In this document: positions 13,603-22,146 of the stretch, piece after piece | How positions within the stretch are numbered: the stretch's first letter is position 1 | Layout of the letters: every line of letters starts with the position of its first letter | Assembly: GCF_038396675.1 (NCBI RefSeq) | Contig: NC_088921.1 | Coordinates: 12,767,501-12,831,500 of the forward strand | Origin: Hydra vulgaris | Lineage: Eukaryota > Cnidaria > Hydrozoa > Anthoathecata > Hydridae | Direction of reading: 5' to 3' | DNA: 64,000 bases | The notes under the pieces: model-generated | What the model saw: only the letters and a program-made list of their open reading frames with translations | Told to the model about the DNA's origin: nothing | Databases searched by the model: none | Translations under genes and position numbers: made by a program

Positions 13603-15035
13603 ATACATCAGAGATGTGCACAGCACCGAAAAATTATTATCGCAAAAACTATGGAAAAATAAATGAAGTACAACCACCATTGAAAGTACCTGCAAATGTT
13701 GATTTGATAAATAGTTTTGTTGAACTATGTATTGTTGATGCAGTTAATACTCAAATGGATATTGTTTTTAATTTTGAACGAAAAAATTTTCTTGAAAAGC
13801 AATTGAACTATAAACCTATTCCATATAATGAAATTTTTATGGAAGAAAAGTCTGTAATATTAATATCTGGAGTAGCTGGTATTGGAAAAACATGGTTGCT
13901 TCGAAAATGTTTGCTTGATTGGTCAAACGATTTAATTTGGAGAAATGTTGAACTTGTGTTTTATTTGGAATGCAGAAGGCTTAATCAATATCAAAATATT
14001 TCTAATATTAATGAATTACTAAATGTTTTCTACAAAGATATTATAAATGATTTCAAAATTAGTAATCATCCTGCACTGTTTATAGTTGATGGATTAGACG
14101 AGTTTATTTATTTAAATAAGTTAATAAATTGCAATTCAAGTTGTAAGTATCCAATTGTTAATGCTTTAAAAGAAATTCAAAAATACAAATATGTAATTGC
14201 TGGTAGAGTTTATGCAATTGATCAATACCAAAGTATATCTACAGAGCATAGTAATAAGCTAACCGTTCAAATAATGGGATTTAACCAAAAAGGAATACTT
14301 AATTATATAGAAAATAAAGTTAGAGAAGAAAAAAAAGATGTTGTAAAAGAAACGTTAAACAGCTCTCCAATTGCAAAAGCCATGGCATCTGTTCCATTTT
14401 ATTTATGTTCCATGTGTAAAATTATTAGTGATTCAAAAGAAATAAATAAAAATTCTTTCTTAACAATGACAAATTTATATGCAAGTATTTTTTTATACTT
14501 TTTTCAAAACCACATCATAAAAACGAATAAATTAATGAATAAGATAATTGAAGACAATTCCAATAAAAAATATATTTTAAATATTTGTAAAATTGCATAT
14601 GAATTGTTTGTTGAAAATAAAGTAATTTTTTCAGAAGAAGAGATTCAAACTTTTATCATTGATTTTGATAACAATGAAAGTAATGTTTTTGGATTTATAG
14701 AAAAGATTGAAACAAATCTGGAATGTTATTATCAATTTGCACACTTAACAATAATGGAGTTTTGTGCATCTGTATATGCATATAATTGTTTAAGTATTGA
14801 AGAGATTATAACCAATAAAAAGCTGGAGAGTTGTTTATCGATGATTTGTGGATTAACTAATAAAAGCCAAAATAGTTTAATAAAGTTTCTTGTTAACTTA
14901 AATCCTTCAAAAAATGGTTCTGAAGAACTTTTGTATTCTATTTTAGGTAAGTTCTATTATGCAATAAGATATGAAAAACATATAAATTTTTACCTTATTT
15001 TTTTAAAAAACAATATTTTTGTTAATGCAAATTAA
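13603..15035 (+). CDS. NACHT-domain NTPase exon, NLR-like host innate-immune receptor
   Basis: Encodes a P-loop NTPase of the NACHT class, the nucleotide-binding oligomerisation module of NLR receptors. Walker A is 'GVAGIGKTWLLRK' near 13875, and an extended Walker B 'ALFIVDGLDEF' with paired acidic residues lies near 14085. 'YVIAGRVYA' near 14195 fits the sensor region, followed by an alpha-helical winged-helix-like part. The exon start is inferred from the acceptor 'gtttatatttag' ending at 13602; the first in-frame ATG is 13614. The upstream (GAT)n frame is open only by chance. N-terminal signalling domains such as Death or DED would lie in unseen upstream exons. The stop is at 15033-15035 and no LRRs follow. 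It is immune-type by family; its activity is unknown. It lies about 300 bp from the large element. Confidence 0.85.
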
Positions 15036-15336
15036 TTTGGGGGTAAGTAGAGTAATTCTGTCATTTCTAAATTTTTTCTTGTTTTAAAATGTTATCATGT
15101 ATATAACTTATATTTATTTATTTTTACACTATTACAAAAACTTGATTAAAATCAATTAATTTGTTTTTAAAACAAATGAAAAACAAAAAATGGTTTTAAA
15201 ATAAATATTGAATTATTTATCAAATTTTTAAGCTTTTTAACTTTATGACAAGTCTTTTTACCTAAACTAAAAATAAGCTAAAATTGTCATCAGTAATTAT
15301 AGTTTACAATAATCAAAGATTACCAACAAAAAAATA
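15036..15336. other. AT-rich spacer between NACHT exon and element
   Basis: About 300 bases of AT-rich sequence, probably the 3' untranslated or flanking region of the NACHT gene. No gene or repeat is recognised. Confidence 0.6.
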
Positions 15337-15342
15337 TATGTC
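15337..15342. repeat. Left target-site duplication TATGTC
   Basis: TATGTC abuts the left end of the element and is repeated exactly after its right end at 57817-57822. A 6-bp duplication is the size known for Polinton/Maverick integration by a retroviral-type integrase. Confidence 0.92.
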
Positions 15343-15466
15343 TGATGATATATGAATGTTGGAAAAGTGTGTTACGAGTTCAGTATATTTTTTTTACGAG
15401 TTCAGTATATTTTTTCTGGGTGTCGAGAGGGGGACCCCGTCAAGTGGTTCGTTATGGTAATTAAAT
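15343..15466 (+). repeat. Left terminal inverted repeat
   Basis: About 124 bp, matched in inverse orientation by 57695-57816. It starts TGATGATATATGAATGTTGG. It contains a direct repeat of 'acgagttcagtatatttttt' in two adjacent copies, then 'ctgggtgtcgagagggggac'. Known roles of such termini are recognition by integrase and, for protein-primed replication, origin of synthesis. Confidence 0.93.
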
Positions 15467-15488
15467 AATTCGTATAAATAAAAAAAAT

Positions 15489-15731
15489 TTATTCGTATAA
15501 ATAATTAGAGTCTAATTCAAAAGGCGGAGCGTTACACAACCACTCTTCTTCTTTTTCTTCTTCTTGTTCTTTTGCTTTTTCTTTTGCTTCTTTTATTTCT
15601 TTTATTTCTAGTTTTAAACATTGTTCAAAGTTTAAGCCTCGGAGAGGTCTTTTTAATTTTAAGTTTGGTTGTTTAAAATCAAACGGAGGACTGTCGAGTT
15701 CCATCTCCCAGTTGTTATTATTATTATTCAT
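15489..15731 (-). CDS. Small acidic, Glu/Lys-rich protein, unknown
   Basis: 80 residues: an Asn-rich N-terminus, a middle with basic and hydrophobic residues, then a strongly charged helix rich in Glu and Lys (about residues 40-65) likely to form a coiled coil, ending in 'PPFELDSNYLYE'. The motif 'SPPFDF' near the start echoes 'APPFEL' near the end. It is the last gene of the leftward run, next to the terminal repeat. An acceptor-like 'tttttTAG' lies about 9 bases before its ATG, as for its neighbours. No family recognised. Confidence 0.6.
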   Translation of the reverse strand: MNNNNNNWEMELDSPPFDFKQPNLKLKRPLRGLNFEQCLKLEIKEIKEAKEKAKEQEEEKEEEWLCNAPPFELDSNYLYE

Positions 15732-15877
15732 TTTTTATAACTAAAAAAGTTAAAATGTTAGTATAAAGTTATATAAAACATTGTTAAAAAATGAAGTAAA
15801 AAAGATGGAATAAAAAAGACAAAAATATGATAAAAAATATATTTCTAAAATAAAAAAATACAAAAAAAAGTTAAATT

Positions 15878-16134
15878 TCATTTGTGTAGCTGACAAGCTT
15901 GACAATTGCCACATTTCTTAATACAGAAATAGCGCTCGTTGAATAATTGTGAATGTTTTAGTGATTCTCTTTGCAATTTAAAAAAGTAGGGATACATGGC
16001 TAAAAAAAAGAAAAAAAGTAAGTTAAATAAAAAAAATTTTAATTTAAAAAAATAAAAGAAATGAATATACCTTTCATTTGTTGTCGTATTTTTTTTGGAT
16101 TTTTTGTTTTTTTAGCGTAACCATAGTTTTTCAT
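15878..16134 (-). CDS. Two-exon basic cysteine-cluster mini-protein
   Basis: Exon 1 is 16071-16134 and exon 2 is 15878-15999, with an intron bounded by GT (donor ggtatatt) and a T-rich tract ending AG. The spliced frame closes exactly: 62 codons including stop. Exon 1 gives a Lys-rich basic head; exon 2 ends with 'CIKKCGNCQACQLHK', a compact set of four cysteines that could bind zinc. The cysteine spacing recalls the cluster genes at 34346-37114. The start is preceded by 'tttatag' and an A-rich leader. Function unknown. Splicing is inferred from frame and consensus sites, not from RNA. Confidence 0.65.
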
Positions 16135-16151
16135 TTTTTTTATTATTCTAG

Positions 16152-16523
16152 CTATAAATATAAAATAACATCATTTTTATGTACAGTTTGATGAGAATTA
16201 ATATAATAATATTGCTTTAAAGCCCAAGTAATATAATTTTTTAATAAAATATAAAACGGTTATATATATAAAAAAAGCTTGATCGAAAAAAATTCTAAAT
16301 GTTTTCTGTATAAGAATCGAGGTCCAGTTTCAGTTGTCTTGTAAAAAGTTTGAGTCCAAATAATATATTTATCCGAATTGTAATATTCAATAGGAATGAC
16401 TTTGGCAAGTTCTTTTAAAAATATGTCCATTTCAACTTGTATTCTTGCTAATCCCATTTGCTAATCCCATTCGTGATAATGCATGTTGTATTCTTCAAAA
16501 CTTTTTCTTATTAGTTGCGTTTT
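16152..16523 (-). pseudogene. Decayed paralog of the KDLCKR family
   Basis: This is a damaged copy of the gene next to it (16536-17048). The place where the start codon should be, after the same 'tttatag' and 'ctaaactaataaaaaa' leader, reads ACG. The frame has an in-frame TAG near 16448-16460 and a TAA at about 16260-16262. Shared landmarks are 'KSFEEY' near the start and 'LLKNYITWA' near the end, and both copies end 'ILYL'. The only open part is 16260-16457. Function of the family unknown. Confidence 0.6.
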
Positions 16524-16535
16524 TTATTAGTTTAG

Positions 16536-17048
16536 CTATAAATATAAAATAATATCGTTTACATGTATAAATGTTTGATTCATAATAAAATGATATTGAA
16601 GTATAGCCCAATCTATATAATTTTTTAATAAAATATAAAATTGATCATATTGAGTATTGTTTAAAAAATCGTAATGATAATGCGAGTTAAATATTTCAAT
16701 TGAAAGATATAAAAAAGTATGTTGCGCGTAAAAAAAACTTAATTTAGATGAAAAATGAAATAAAAACCATCAATCAGTATATCTTGGAAAATAAAACGAG
16801 TTTTTATACATAATAAATTCTTCATCGTAATAACACATTGGTATTGCATTTTTAAGTTTTTCTTTAAATAATATAATTTCTTTTTTTATTCTGCAAAATC
16901 CCAATTGTCTTTTACATAAATCTTTCAAGGTAGGGATTTCGTCGAGTTTAAATGCTAATTTTGTTTTTGAACAAAACCATACCATTTTTTCATATTGAAG
17001 ATCGTATTCTTTGAAACTTTTGCATCGATGATTCTTTTTTGTTTCCAT
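16536..17048 (-). pseudogene. KDLCKR-family protein with one in-frame stop
   Basis: The frame starts at ATG 17048 and is open to a TGA at about 16770. It then continues in the same frame to a TAG at 16536-16538. Features are 'KSFKEYDLQYEKMVWF', 'LKDLCKRQLGFCRIKKE' and 'LLKNYIDWA'. These are shared with 16152-16523 and, more weakly, with 17121-17534 and 17560-18303. The protein is helical with no known domain. Its last stop codon TAG coincides with the acceptor-like AG of the next gene downstream. Either the TGA is a disabling mutation or the protein ends there. Confidence 0.6.
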
Positions 17049-17120
17049 TTTTTATTAGTTTAGCTATAAATATAAAACAAAATCTTTTATATGTATAAAA
17101 TTATTAGTAGTAATAAAATA

Positions 17121-17534
17121 CTATTGATCTTGTGCCCATTGTGCATATTTTATGATACAATTATAAAAAAAATCAAGTTCTTTATCATTAATACATCGAT
17201 TATAATAGTGAAATCTAAACACATTGTACAAATAAAATACAGTTTTTTTTTGAATCCAAAAAAATCTAGTATGATCAGAAAAAAATTCAATAATATAAAA
17301 AAAATCATCATTTGTATAATATAAATTAGTAAAATATAAATATCCGAGTTCATCTTTTAACAATTCGAGTTTAACTTTCATTTTTCTGATGGCTAATTTT
17401 CTTTTCGCTAATTCTTTTAAAGATTTCATATTACGTCCAATGTTATTTTTTGATTCTTGCTTAAACCAACGGACAATGTGGTTAATCTCGTATGACTGAA
17501 AGTCTTTGATTCTTTTGTTATTGTTATTTTGCAT
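17121..17534 (-). CDS. KDLCKR-family protein, unknown function
   Basis: 137 residues. It has an N-terminal Asn/Lys stretch, then 'LKELAKRKLAIRKMKVKLELL', matching the 'LKDLCKR.LA..RI..E' signature of the flanking genes. Near the C-terminus 'NCIIKYAQWAQ' matches the 'YIDWA' or 'YVIWA' signature of the paralogs. The middle is rich in Phe and Tyr. The gene is preceded by 'tttttttag' and an A-rich leader. The family seems specific to this element and has expanded in tandem. No enzymatic motif is visible. Confidence 0.65.
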   Translation of the reverse strand: MQNNNNKRIKDFQSYEINHIVRWFKQESKNNIGRNMKSLKELAKRKLAIRKMKVKLELLKDELGYLYFTNLYYTNDDFFYIIEFFSDHTRFFWIQKKTVFYLYNVFRFHYYNRCINDKELDFFYNCIIKYAQWAQDQ

Positions 17535-17559
17535 TTTTTATTAGTTATCTAAAAAAATA

Positions 17560-18303
17560 TTAAAAAAATTGTTTTACAATAGTATTATGAATAAAACAGT
17601 GTTCTGTAATATAAAAATATTGATATTTTGCCCAAATTACATATTCTAATATTATACAATATAATTCTTTCATTAAATGTGTTTCTAATTGTTTTTTTGG
17701 ATCTGCTAAATACGAAATTTCTGTAAAAAGTAAATGAAAAAGTTTCTGTAGATAGCGTCTTTGAAGATGATAAAATAGTAAATGTTTATTTTTTTCTAAA
17801 AATTCTTCATAAAATATGTGTTTTTTATAAGTATAAAATAATAGTCTAATATATATTCCATTTGTCCATTTTGTGTTTCGCATTTTGGTTCTATCAAATA
17901 TAGAGATGATTTGATTTTGTAATTGCTCAAATTCATCAATGATTCTTTGATGAGCCAAAGTTCTTTTACATAAATCTTTCAAGGTAAGTTGTGATTGAAT
18001 TTCATTGGTAAATTTGTTCATGTTATCTAATGTTTCATCGTCATAATGAAATAGATAATAAGAAAAATGACGTTCGTATGGAGAAAACCAAATTAGTGTT
18101 TCTTGTTCAAAGTTTTCAATACGATAATAAATGTTTTCCAAATATTCAAAACGATTTTGATTTTCGTTGTCAATCTTTTCTTTCTCGTCAATCATTTTAA
18201 TTCTTTTTGTTCGTTTCTGCTTTTTTACACGTTTATGTTGGAGGCGTAATGAAGCGAATTCGAAATCTAATAATCTCTTGATATTGCCCCAGTTGCTTCC
18301 CAT
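17560..18303 (-). CDS. Longest KDLCKR-family member, unknown function
   Basis: 247 residues from ATG 18303; frame upstream of it is excluded because that stretch is low-complexity leader. It begins 'MGSNWGNIKRLLDFEFASLR', followed by a Lys/Arg-rich segment that could be a nuclear signal (about residues 27-45). A helical middle carries 'LTLKDLCKRTLAHQRIIDE', and the C-terminal part has 'CIILEYVIWAKYQYFYI'. These two blocks relate it to the three genes downstream. The acceptor-like 'ttttttttag' lies about 17 bases before the start. Possibly a family of interaction proteins; nothing more can be said. Confidence 0.65.
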   Translation of the reverse strand: MGSNWGNIKRLLDFEFASLRLQHKRVKKQKRTKRIKMIDEKEKIDNENQNRFEYLENIYYRIENFEQETLIWFSPYERHFSYYLFHYDDETLDNMNKFTNEIQSQLTLKDLCKRTLAHQRIIDEFEQLQNQIISIFDRTKMRNTKWTNGIYIRLLFYTYKKHIFYEEFLEKNKHLLFYHLQRRYLQKLFHLLFTEISYLADPKKQLETHLMKELYCIILEYVIWAKYQYFYITEHCFIHNTIVKQFF

Positions 18304-18433
18304 TTTTTTAATTAGTAATCTAAAAAAAATTACAAATATAAAAAATACATAAAAAATGAAGTAAATGTTTTGGAAAAAAATTATAGTTTTACTATACAAC
18401 TAAAAAACTATAACTTTTTCCCAAAAAAAGTTT

Positions 18434-18855
18434 TTAGTAGAAATTAGTTTCTTGAGCACATTCAGGTAAAGGATTGTAAAAATTGAAAAGTTTTTGTTGC
18501 TTGGCTTCAATGACTTCACTTGGAAATATTGCATTTCGTGGAGAATAAACAGGTGGTAAATGTTTAACTAGACTTTCTTCGTACGTTGGCAAACGTGGTA
18601 TTTTATTTTTATATTTAGTGATAATATCCATTCGATGAATCGCTTTACATAATACAAATAAATATTCTAATTTGCTTTCTATCGATTCGTAAGTATGTCC
18701 TTGTTCGTCTTGTATAATATTATCTTTGAAGTACTCTATAATATTCAATCCGTTTTTTAAATTCCAAATGGTATTCTGAGCATGAATTTGATAGATTTTA
18801 CGTAAGCAATGGTTAGTTCGAGACTGATTTGACTGAAAATGTCTATTGCATTCAT
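18434..18855 (-). pseudogene. Helical protein with N-terminal frameshift, unknown
   Basis: The acceptor-like motif and leader precede an ATG at 18853-18855, but that frame closes after about 30 codons. The open frame 18434-18748 (104 residues, with 'KIPRLPTYEESLVKHLPPVY') continues upstream without stops to near the first ATG in a different phase. A single-base change near the start would explain this. Product unrecognised. The Pro-rich C-terminal half looks extended rather than globular. Confidence 0.5.
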
Positions 18856-18977
18856 TTTATTAGTTAATCTAAAAAAATATTTTCATGTATAAAAACGTCA
18901 TTATAAAACAAATAATTACATAAAAAATCATTAGATAAAATTCAAAAATGACAAAAAGTTTTTACAAAAAAAATATA

Positions 18978-20060
18978 TTATTGAATAGTAATTGTAAGAT
19001 ATAAGTTATTGTTTATAATAAATTGATTTAGTTCTTGGTGTGAAATGAAATTAGGAAATCCAACAGCTACATTAAATTCTTCGGTAGGTTTATCAAAAGA
19101 ACTCGCGTTTAAACTTTGAATATAATTTTCTGGAGTGATAGTATGAGCGAAAAATTTTTCATTATTTCTCAGAGTAAAAATTATTTTTTTACTAAAGGGC
19201 CATTTCAAATTATCATCTAGTTCTCCTCGAATAAGTTGGAAGAAAATGGCTACATTCGTTTCATTGGTGCTGCGAGTATAAATTTTTATACGATAATAAT
19301 ATCCTTCGGGTGAGTAAACAGCTTCAGAATAATAAGCTTCGTCGGAAAGTAATCTTAGATTCATTTGATCAAGTTTGATGATGTGTTTGTCTTTAAGGAG
19401 GTGTTGCATAATTTGTGGTTGTTGAGTTGTTTTTTTTAAAGCTAAGAATTCTGTAGCGTTTTCTTCAACAACTTGGTTGAGTTTTATAATTTCTTTATTG
19501 AGATTTTGTATCTCCTCTTGATTTGCTAAAGCTGCTATGTTTTCATATACAACATTTTTCAATTCTGTTATTTCTTTGTTCATCTCTTCCAAGGTTTGTT
19601 GTAGTGTAGTATTTTCTTCTTTTAGTTTTTTAATTTCTTGTTTATCTTCTTTTTGTTTGAACATCGTTTCTTTACTATCTGCAATTAGTTTTATTATAAT
19701 TTCGTTACAATTCTTTGCTCCAGCTAAGATATGGTTGACAGAAAGATTCAAATAATTTAAATTTTTCTTTTCATCTAGTACAATTTGATCAAAATATTTA
19801 TTTTGTTGATCTTTATAATATTGAAAGCATATTACAGAGTGCTCATCATAATCTTCGTTGTTTACAGCAGTCTTGCAAAAAAAGCATGTTTTTTGAAATT
19901 CATATTCACATTCATGGTTTAATAAATCTGATACCTTTTTCTTACATGTAAAACATTCGTAAGATAATTGATTTGTAGAGCATTCCATTTGGTGTTTCAT
20001 GAGTTGATCTACAGTAAATTCCATATCACAAAAACAGCATGGATAGATGTTGTCTGCCAT
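18978..20060 (-). CDS. TRAF-like protein: zinc fingers, coiled coil, MATH domain
   Basis: 360 residues, intact. Residues about 1-85 hold several Cys/His groups (CCFCDMEF, HQMEC, CFTCKKKV, CFFCKT, HSVIC) arranged like TRAF-type zinc fingers. Residues about 110-210 form a Leu/Glu/Lys-rich coiled coil with heptads. The C-terminal 130 residues fit a TRAF/MATH fold: 'YYYRIKIYTRS', 'LKWPFSKKIIFTLRN', 'GFPNFIS' and 'NNLYLTITIQ'. Cellular TRAFs trimerise and link TNF-receptor, Toll/IL-1 and NLR signals to NF-kB and cell-death pathways. No RING finger is seen, so it might compete with host TRAFs rather than ubiquitinate; that is inference. It has an acceptor motif before the ATG. A second MATH protein lies at 31916-32515. 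Confidence 0.85.
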   Translation of the reverse strand: MADNIYPCCFCDMEFTVDQLMKHQMECSTNQLSYECFTCKKKVSDLLNHECEYEFQKTCFFCKTAVNNEDYDEHSVICFQYYKDQQNKYFDQIVLDEKKNLNYLNLSVNHILAGAKNCNEIIIKLIADSKETMFKQKEDKQEIKKLKEENTTLQQTLEEMNKEITELKNVVYENIAALANQEEIQNLNKEIIKLNQVVEENATEFLALKKTTQQPQIMQHLLKDKHIIKLDQMNLRLLSDEAYYSEAVYSPEGYYYRIKIYTRSTNETNVAIFFQLIRGELDDNLKWPFSKKIIFTLRNNEKFFAHTITPENYIQSLNASSFDKPTEEFNVAVGFPNFISHQELNQFIINNNLYLTITIQ

Positions 20061-20130
20061 TTTTTATTAGTTGCTAAAAAACATTTATTTATATAAAAAA
20101 ATTGTTAATAAAAATACACTCGTTCTTTTT

Positions 20131-20334
20131 TTAACAAAAACCATTTAACAAATATAAAAAATTTATAATGACAACAAGAAGATTAAGTATAAGAAAAAAA
20201 AAGTCTATTTCAATGTTCAATTCGTTTATATTTTCGTTGAATGTATCATGAAATGTAATATTTTCTACTTCTTCAAACACGTCCCCAAAACCAGGAAACA
20301 AATCATCGTAATTTTCATTATTATTATTTGCCAT
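20131..20334 (-). CDS. Small acidic protein with C-terminal membrane segment
   Basis: 67 residues. The N-terminal 40 are Asn/Glu-rich and acidic; the C-terminal 25 are a continuous hydrophobic segment ('FFFLILNLLVVIINFLYLL') fitting a tail anchor. It is preceded by 'ttttttttag' and a short leader, and sits between the TRAF-like and an acidic gene in the leftward run. No family recognised. A tail-anchored protein near death-signalling genes could act at mitochondrial or ER membranes, but this is speculation. Confidence 0.6.
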   Translation of the reverse strand: MANNNNENYDDLFPGFGDVFEEVENITFHDTFNENINELNIEIDFFFLILNLLVVIINFLYLLNGFC

Positions 20335-20380
20335 TATTATGTTTGCTAAAAAAAAATATATATTTAATTAATAAAAAAAT

Positions 20381-20740
20381 TTATAAATACAGTTCAGGTA
20401 ATTCGTCCATTTTTTTAATAACTTCATTGATATATTGATCAATGTCCATTTCATTAAACAAGTCGTCTATGACGTTTTGTATTTCTTCCAATTCTTTTTC
20501 CATTTGTTCTTCCATCATTTGATTTTTTAATTCTTTAATATATTCATTTTCATCTGTTTCATTATTTTCAACTGTTTCATCTGTTGCAAGTAAATCTTCC
20601 AAGTATTTTTCGTAATCTTCTTCTGACATTTCTTCATAATCCATTATTTCTTTGATAAAGTTTTCATCTTTTCCAGTTAAACATAAATCATGATAGCAAA
20701 ATTCTTCATGACATTTGCATGTTTTGATATAATTTTTCAT
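20381..20740 (-). CDS. Acidic coiled-coil protein with N-terminal Cys/His cluster
   Basis: 119 residues. Residues 8-20 carry 'CKCHEEFCYHDLC', four Cys and two His that could bind a metal. The rest is strongly acidic (Glu/Asp) and helical with Leu/Met heptads, likely coiled coil. The start follows 'tttttttag' plus an A-rich leader. Function unknown; acidity suggests protein-protein contacts. Confidence 0.62.
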   Translation of the reverse strand: MKNYIKTCKCHEEFCYHDLCLTGKDENFIKEIMDYEEMSEEDYEKYLEDLLATDETVENNETDENEYIKELKNQMMEEQMEKELEEIQNVIDDLFNEMDIDQYINEVIKKMDELPELYL

Positions 20741-20790
20741 TTTTATATATTAGTTAGCTAAAAAAATAAAAAAAAATTTACAAAAAAATA

Positions 20791-21120
20791 TTATTGTGAT
20801 ATAAAAATTTTTATCATTTCCATACACTCTTTTATGTTGATAAAAAGTTCTTTATTTATTTCGTTTTGAGTGCCCAAGTCCAATGTCCAAGACCAAAACG
20901 CATTATATAAAGTTTTTATTGCGTCCATTTCTGATTTTTTTTGAAATAATAATGTTAATACACGAAACATTCTGTCTTCTGCTGTTTGGTAATCGTGACG
21001 AATTACTTCGATGTCTAGTTTTTTATATTCTAGATTTTCGGCCATTGTTTCCCATCGACTTTTTAAATTTTTGGCAATGTTGATTTTGATTCGTGATATA
21101 TTTGTTTGTGATATATTCAT
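20791..21120 (-). CDS. Death-domain-like protein
   Basis: 109 residues. The pattern 'IAKNLKSRWETMAENLEY', then 'IEVIRHDY', 'AEDRMFRVLTLLFQKKSE' and 'AIKTLYNAFWSW' follows the six-helix Death domain: conserved Trp in helix 2, Asp after helix 3, aromatic/Leu in helix 4, and Leu-rich helices 5-6. Death domains build complexes in apoptosis and NF-kB signalling by homotypic contact. A stand-alone Death domain without an effector module could block such assembly. It is adjacent to a second one (21159-21440). It carries the acceptor-like motif. The assignment rests on pattern only. Confidence 0.65.
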   Translation of the reverse strand: MNISQTNISRIKINIAKNLKSRWETMAENLEYKKLDIEVIRHDYQTAEDRMFRVLTLLFQKKSEMDAIKTLYNAFWSWTLDLGTQNEINKELFINIKECMEMIKIFISQ

Positions 21121-21158
21121 TTTTTATTATTTTGCTAAAAAAATACAAAAAATATTTA

Positions 21159-21440
21159 TTAATTTAATATAATTAATTTACATTGTGATAATTTATATAA
21201 AAGTTCTTTATCTTCGGTTTCCCACTTTGCTAAAATCGAATATAAATGTTTTGTTGCTCTTTTTTTATCTTTGTGTTGCGTTAAATAAAGAATTAAAATT
21301 TTTTTAATTTTGTCAAAGTTTTTTATATAATCCACGTCAATTTTTTTAATAATGCGTCTTTTAAATTGTAGATCAATCGCTAATTGTTTCCAATGGTGAT
21401 TTAATTGTTTTGAAATCGTATTTATTATTTGCTTGTACAT
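21159..21440 (-). CDS. Death-domain-like protein
   Basis: 93 residues, almost entirely one domain: 'TISKQLNHHWKQLAIDLQFK', 'IKKIDVDY', 'KIKKILILYLTQHKDKKRA' and 'LYSILAKWE'. The Trp, the Asp-x-Asp turn and the Leu positions align with the neighbouring copy at 20791-21120 and with 44941-45192. It probably arose by tandem duplication followed by divergence. The leader before the ATG ('atacaatagaaaaaa') has an AG but a weaker T tract than other genes. The role proposed, interference with Death-domain signalling, is inference. Confidence 0.65.
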   Translation of the reverse strand: MYKQIINTISKQLNHHWKQLAIDLQFKRRIIKKIDVDYIKNFDKIKKILILYLTQHKDKKRATKHLYSILAKWETEDKELLYKLSQCKLIILN

Positions 21441-21606
21441 TTTTTTCTATTGTATTAAAAAAGATGTAAAATTCTATTGTATTAAAAAAAGATAATAAAA
21501 AACTCAAATAAACAAAAAAATATAAACAAAAAAAACTAAACATATACAGATAGAAAAAAAAGACTATAAAAAAATGTATTTTCTATAAAAAATAATACAA
21601 AAAAAT

Positions 21607-22034
21607 TTATAATATTTTATTTTCGATGAAATTTTCTGGATCCGGACTTTCTAAAAAAGTGAAGGAGATTTTTAAAAAAAATATTTATATAATTTTTTAT
21701 TAATAAAAAGCACTTAAGTTAAACTTACGTGGTGAGTAGTCCCAGTGAGAGGGACCGACTTCTCTATTACTAGTGATTTCGTGTCTTTCTTTTACTCTTT
21801 CTAAGAAGCGATCAAGCCTTTCCATGTCATTATCTATAAGAAAAAAAGTTTTTTATAAAAAAAGAATTAATTATTTTTATATATAAATTAATAAAAAAAA
21901 TTACCTAATATAGCTGAATAAGGTTTGACATGATAAAAAGGAATTTTTTTATTATTTTGAATGATGTAATAATTTCTAAAGAAACCATCATGATAAACTT
22001 CGTATCGTATTTTATTGATTGTTATGAATTTCAT
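21607..22034 (-). CDS. Three-exon small protein, unknown function
   Basis: Exons 21905-22034, 21729-21833 and 21607-21650. Both introns are GT-AG (donors gtaatt and gtaagt; acceptors cttatag and ttttttag), and the joined length is exactly 93 codons ending TAA. Exon 1 encodes a Tyr/Ile-rich beta-like segment ('YEVYHDGFFRNYYIIQ'). Exon 2 encodes a charged helix 'MERLDRFLERVKERHE'. Exon 3 encodes an acidic tail. The start follows 'tttttttag' and a short leader. No family recognised. It is strong evidence that this element is expressed in the nucleus through host splicing. Confidence 0.75.
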
Positions 22035-22146
22035 TTTAGTTTGCTAAAAAAATAATAGTTATTTTATATAAAAAAAAATATATTGTTTTTTGTAATAAAT
22101 AAAATATACATATATATATATAAATAAAAAATATCATTTTTATAAA

